Shown here in pieces: positions 14,501-17,272 of a stretch of DNA of 17,272 nt. Position 1 is the stretch's first letter. Every line of letters begins with the position of its first letter. Both the position numbers and the translations under genes were made by a program. Under the pieces are notes generated by a model that worked only from the letters and a program-made list of their open reading frames with translations, ran no database searches and had not been told where the DNA came from. The stretch is taken from assembly GCA_031279735.1 (NCBI GenBank), contig JAITHX010000162.1:1-17272 (forward strand), read 5' to 3'. The stretch is from Prevotellaceae bacterium (GTDB lineage Bacteria > Bacteroidota > Bacteroidia > Bacteroidales > UBA932).

Positions 14501-14806
14501 TCAACGCCTTTTACCGGACAGTATTCTGTACATCATTTCACGGGTTTCTTCCCACGTGTATCCGATCGGATCTCCGTTTTCGTCGCAGGGAATTTCGTCG
14601 TCGGGTCCGTCTGCAAGTATTTCAGCCCTCACGCGATTCAGATATTCCTCCGAGAAATGGGGGAAATCGTCAAGTTCGTCGTCAAACGAAGATTCAAAAA
14701 ATGCAGATTCAAAATCCCTGACTTTTCCTGCTTCGGGGTTTTCGGCAATCTGGCGGAGTATCTCTTTGCCTACTTTAGTGGTTTCGTCGATATCTATAAC
14801 TGTCAT
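14501..14806 (-). CDS. Antitoxin-like protein (apparently frameshifted C-terminus)
   Basis: A 101-residue acidic protein, first gene of the toxin operon, where type II antitoxins normally sit. It starts MTVIDIDETTKVGKEILRQI and contains FFESSFDDELDDFPHFSEEYLNRVRAEILADG, closely matching paralogue 2. I chose the ATG at 14806 (not 14839) from that alignment and from the -7 element at 14824-14831. The C-terminus ends SGKRR. Directly after it the other frame encodes GVDLRTL-TGA, the same ending as the paralogue at the right edge (FGVDLRTL) and close to paralogue 2 (FGVDLRKL). A 2-base loss (or 1-base gain) near GGTAAAAGG explains this. No DNA-binding fold is obvious. The antitoxin role is inferred from position and charge. 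Confidence 0.7.
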   Translation of the reverse strand: MTVIDIDETTKVGKEILRQIAENPEAGKVRDFESAFFESSFDDELDDFPHFSEEYLNRVRAEILADGPDDEIPCDENGDPIGYTWEETREMMYRILSGKRR

Positions 14807-14823
14807 AACAAAAATTTTTATTG

Positions 14824-14831
14824 CAAAGGTA
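14824..14831 (-). promoter_or_regulatory. Bacteroidota -7 element of the toxin operon
   Basis: On the minus strand this reads TACCTTTG, a consensus TAnnTTTG identical to that of the tRNA promoter. It ends 17 bases before the ATG at 14806, implying a very short leader of roughly 10 bases. The -33 box is not clear. Confidence 0.55.
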
Positions 14832-14861
14832 GCAAACATTATTCGATTCGGATTTTATCGC

Positions 14862-14869
14862 TATTTTTG
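14862..14869 (+). promoter_or_regulatory. Bacteroidota -7 element of the B12 receptor transcript
   Basis: TATTTTTG matches TAnnTTTG and sits about 10 bases before the first riboswitch stem, so transcription would begin right at the aptamer. It is divergent from the toxin-operon promoter 30 bases away. Confidence 0.5.
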
Positions 14870-14879
14870 TCGCCGATTT

Positions 14880-15072
14880 TGGTGATGCTCTACCATTCGG
14901 GACGAGCATTGAAAAGGGAATCAGGTGAGAATCCTGAACAGACCCGCTGCTGTAAGCTCTTTTTCAATTACGAATTACGAATTACGAATTACGGATTGAA
15001 CGGCGAAACAACACCAAGCCACTGGGAAACCGGGAAGGCGTTTCGTTGACGAGTAAGTCAGAAGACCTGCCA
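14880..15072 (+). promoter_or_regulatory. Cobalamin riboswitch
   Basis: The conserved blocks appear in order: stem ATGCTC/GAGCAT (14885-14890 with 14904-14909), AAAAGGGAA, the TCAGG-tgagaat-CCTGA hairpin, ACAGACCCGCTGCTGTAA, AAGCCACTGGG (15016-15026), GGGAAGGC (15032-15039) and the B12 box AAGTCAGAAGACCTGCC (15055-15071). This class binds adenosyl- or related cobalamins and lowers expression of B12 transport genes when the ligand is plentiful. The aptamer ends 127 bases before the receptor ATG. The leader between has a GGCT/AGCC hairpin (about 15089-15108) but no clear terminator, so the control mechanism is open. Outer boundaries are approximate. Confidence 0.93.
14966..14993 (+). repeat. 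AATTACG x4 expansion inside the riboswitch
   Basis: Four exact head-to-tail copies of AATTACG (14966-14972, 14973-14979, 14980-14986, 14987-14993). They lie between the conserved CTGTAA and GCCACTG blocks, bounded by the pairing arms TTCAAT (14963-14968) and ATTGAA (14995-15000), so they would sit in the loop end of a peripheral stem. Confidence 0.9.
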
Positions 15073-15198
15073 GAGTTATATTGGTTTAAGGCTTTCGAGG
15101 AATAGAGCCGGAGACAGACAGAGATGGATTTTTCCGTTGTGTTTATCCCCGTTTTTTATCGTTCGAAGGTTGTTTAAGAAGAAATTAAACGACTTTTT

Positions 15199-17208
15199 AT
15201 GTTTTTGAAAATAACATTTCTGGCAAGTATGTGTCTTGCTGCCGCTGTTCGGGTTTTTTCGCAGAGTGAACCGGACAGCGCGCAAATCCTGAACGAGGTG
15301 GTCGTCGTCGGCGACCGTTACCGCGAGGTTATTCCTTCGCAGCGGCTTTCGGGCGAGAAGCTGGAAGCGTTGAGCAGTTTCTCCGTTGCCGATGCTATCC
15401 GCTATTTTTCCGGCGTGCAAATCAAGGACTACGGAGGTATAGGCGGACTGAAAACGGTGGACATCCGCTGTATGGGCAGCAATCATCTGGGCGTTTTCTA
15501 CGACGGCATTCAGCTCGGCAACGCGCAGAACGGGCAGATTGACCTTGGCAAATTCTCGCTCGACAATATCGAGGAGATCAGTCTGTACAACGGTCAGAAG
15601 AGCGAAATATTCCAGTCGGCAAAAGATTTCGGCTCGGCGGGAACGGTGTATCTGCGCACGCGGCGACCGCGATTCGCAGGCGCCGACAGCTACAATCTTG
15701 TGTCGTATCTGCGCGCCGGCTCATTCGGTCTGGTCAATCCGTCGGTGCTGTGGGAACGGAAAATCACCCGGAACATTTCCTCCTCGCTCAATGCCGAATA
15801 CATTTATGCGTCGGGGAAATATCCGTTTCGCTACCGCAGGGTTCTGCCCGACGGAAAGGTGGCGTGGGACACGACCGCCATTCGTCAGAACGGCGACATT
15901 CATTCCCTGCGGCTCGAAGGCGGACTGAACGGATACACAGCCGGCGGCGGATCGTGGCACGCCAAAGCCTATTTCTATGATTCCGAAAAGGGCATACCGG
16001 GCGCGATTGTCAATAATGTGTGGAAGCGCTCGCAGCGACAGTGGGACAGGAACTTCTTCGCGCAGTTTTCGGCTAAAAACATCATCCCCCTGCCGGAAAA
16101 ATGCGAAATGCTGTTCAATGCAAAATACGCCGCCGACCGGATGCGCTACCTCAATCCGGACACATCGCTGATGTATATCAACAATACTTTCATGCAACAT
16201 GAGATGTACGCCTCGCTTGTCGGCAAATACAGTATTTCAGGGAACTGGGACGTCAATCTGTCGGTCGATTATCAGTGGAATACCCTTAATGCAAACCTTG
16301 TGAACTTTGCCTATCCCGTGCGCAACACTGTTTTGTCGGCGCTGGCAACGGCGTTCGAGTGGCGACGGCTGAAAGGGCAGGCAAGCGTTCTGGGGACCTT
16401 TGTTTTTGAAGATGTCCGGTCAGGGAAAAAACCTGCCGACAAACAGGAGTTTACGCCCGCCGTTTTCCTCTCGTATCGACCCCTTGAACGCCACGATTTG
16501 AATTTGCGCGCGTTCTACAAGCATATTTTCCGGATGCCTACGTTCAACGATCTGTATTATACCGATATTGGAAACATTCTGCTGAAACCGGAATACACCG
16601 TTCAATATAATGTCGGCTTCATGTATCATAAGGAATATAAAGGCGGAACAGTCAGTGTTCTGGACATCCGCGCCGATGCTTACTACAACGAGGTTACGGA
16701 CAAGATTGTTGCCGTTCCCAAAGGCAACGGGCAGTATCGCTGGATGATGATGAATCTCGGTTATGTGGAAATTCGCGGCATTGACGTGTGCGCGCAAATT
16801 GCGTGGAAACTGCCAGCCGGTATTCTGGTCAACACCAGTTTGAACTACACGCATCAAAAGGCGCAGGAATTTACCGACCCGGCAAGCCGGTGGTACGGCG
16901 GACAGATTGCTTACATCCCGTGGCACAACGGCTCGGCTATCGTAAATATGGCGTGGAAAACCTGGGATGTGAATTACAGCTGCATCTATGTCGGCAAGCG
17001 GTATCACAATTCCGCCAATATCCTCGCCAATTACGAACAGCCATGGTACACTCACGATTTGACTGTGGGGAAGACGTTTTTATTCGGAAAAATCAGGACA
17101 AGAATTTCGGCAGAGGTAAACAATTTGCTCAATCAGTATTACGACGTTGTGTTGCACTATCCGATGCCCGGACGGAATTTTAAAATCATTTTAAAGGCAG
17201 AGCTGTGA
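15199..17208 (+). CDS. btuB: TonB-dependent outer-membrane receptor, BtuB-like (cobalamin uptake)
   Basis: A 669-residue outer-membrane receptor. It has a signal peptide (MFLKITFLASMCLAAAVRVFSQ), a TonB-box-like ILNEVVVVGDR segment and a plug domain (about 30-155: SVADAIRYFSGVQIKDYGGIGGLKTVDIRCMGS, FYDGIQLGNAQNGQIDL, IEEISLYNGQ). A 22-strand barrel should fill the rest, with the usual alternating aromatic strands and a final strand GRNFKIILKAEL. The length suits BtuB-type receptors, shorter than SusC proteins, and no SusC-type N-terminal carboxypeptidase-like domain is present. It takes up a ligand across the outer membrane powered by TonB-ExbBD. The cobalamin riboswitch directly upstream makes B12 or a cobinamide-like corrinoid the likely substrate. 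No btuFCD or cobalamin-salvage genes follow; it meets a minus-strand gene fragment 16 bases after its stop. Confidence 0.92.
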   Translation: MFLKITFLASMCLAAAVRVFSQSEPDSAQILNEVVVVGDRYREVIPSQRLSGEKLEALSSFSVADAIRYFSGVQIKDYGGIGGLKTVDIRCMGSNHLGVFYDGIQLGNAQNGQIDLGKFSLDNIEEISLYNGQKSEIFQSAKDFGSAGTVYLRTRRPRFAGADSYNLVSYLRAGSFGLVNPSVLWERKITRNISSSLNAEYIYASGKYPFRYRRVLPDGKVAWDTTAIRQNGDIHSLRLEGGLNGYTAGGGSWHAKAYFYDSEKGIPGAIVNNVWKRSQRQWDRNFFAQFSAKNIIPLPEKCEMLFNAKYAADRMRYLNPDTSLMYINNTFMQHEMYASLVGKYSISGNWDVNLSVDYQWNTLNANLVNFAYPVRNTVLSALATAFEWRRLKGQASVLGTFVFEDVRSGKKPADKQEFTPAVFLSYRPLERHDLNLRAFYKHIFRMPTFNDLYYTDIGNILLKPEYTVQYNVGFMYHKEYKGGTVSVLDIRADAYYNEVTDKIVAVPKGNGQYRWMMMNLGYVEIRGIDVCAQIAWKLPAGILVNTSLNYTHQKAQEFTDPASRWYGGQIAYIPWHNGSAIVNMAWKTWDVNYSCIYVGKRYHNSANILANYEQPWYTHDLTVGKTFLFGKIRTRISAEVNNLLNQYYDVVLHYPMPGRNFKIILKAEL

Positions 17209-17224
17209 AACGGAGTTATACATA

Positions 17225-17272
17225 TTATAATGTACGCAAATCAACGCCGAAATGTTTGGAAAGGTCGTCGTA
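17225..17272 (-). CDS. Antitoxin-like paralogue 3 (3' end only, cut by window edge)
   Basis: The minus strand from the right edge reads YDDLSKHFGVDLRTL followed by TAA (17225-17227). This matches CDDLSEHFGVDLRKL of the protein at 13774-14175 over 15 residues with four changes. It also matches the out-of-frame GVDLRTL before the toxin gene. The DNA is similar too (cgcaaatcaacgcc). It is therefore the end of a third member of the family. It converges on the BtuB-like gene with 16 bases between stops, so no toxin gene lies downstream of it. Confidence 0.75.
   Translation of the reverse strand, partial: YDDLSKHFGVDLRTL

Overview
The window looks like part of a Bacteroidota (probably Bacteroidales) chromosome. 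The evidence is several promoters matching the Bacteroidota -7 element TAnnTTTG, weak Shine-Dalgarno sites, a tandem ThyX-like protein, a PASTA-only membrane protein, a glycogen pair (archaeal-type debranching enzyme plus GH57), and a SusC/BtuB-type TonB-dependent receptor behind a cobalamin riboswitch. Coding DNA is moderately GC-rich. The gaps between genes are AT-rich and full of short repeats. No phage, insertion sequence or CRISPR array is visible.

Left part (1-5970): a DUF3791-like small protein at the edge, then about 730 bases of non-coding repeats, then a divergent pair. On the minus strand is a three-PASTA-domain membrane protein. On the plus strand are a 546-residue duplicated ThyX-family protein and sufB, 12 bases apart, followed by a GNAT acetyltransferase and a tRNA-Pro(GGG) with its own promoter and a bidirectional terminator.

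Middle part (6069-13134, all minus strand): an apparent operon of debranching enzyme, GH57 enzyme and ispF (12-base gap, then a 4-base ATGA overlap). Upstream lies a second tight unit, a secreted-looking flavin split-barrel protein joined TAA-ATG to an ABC-F ATPase, and then a 222-residue Bacteroidota hypothetical protein.

Right part (13237-17272): a 10-unit array with an exact 21-base period, then a minus-strand operon of antitoxin-like gene, RelE/ParE-type toxin and a second antitoxin-like paralogue carrying 18 consecutive Asp codons. The first antitoxin-like gene appears frameshifted just before the toxin. Divergent from this operon is a B12 riboswitch with an AATTACG x4 expansion in a peripheral stem, controlling a BtuB-like receptor. 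The 3' end of a third antitoxin paralogue enters from the right edge.

The most unusual material is this right-hand antitoxin-paralogue cluster (frameshift, Asp-codon microsatellite, third copy) and the helically phased hairpin/A-tract array next to it.
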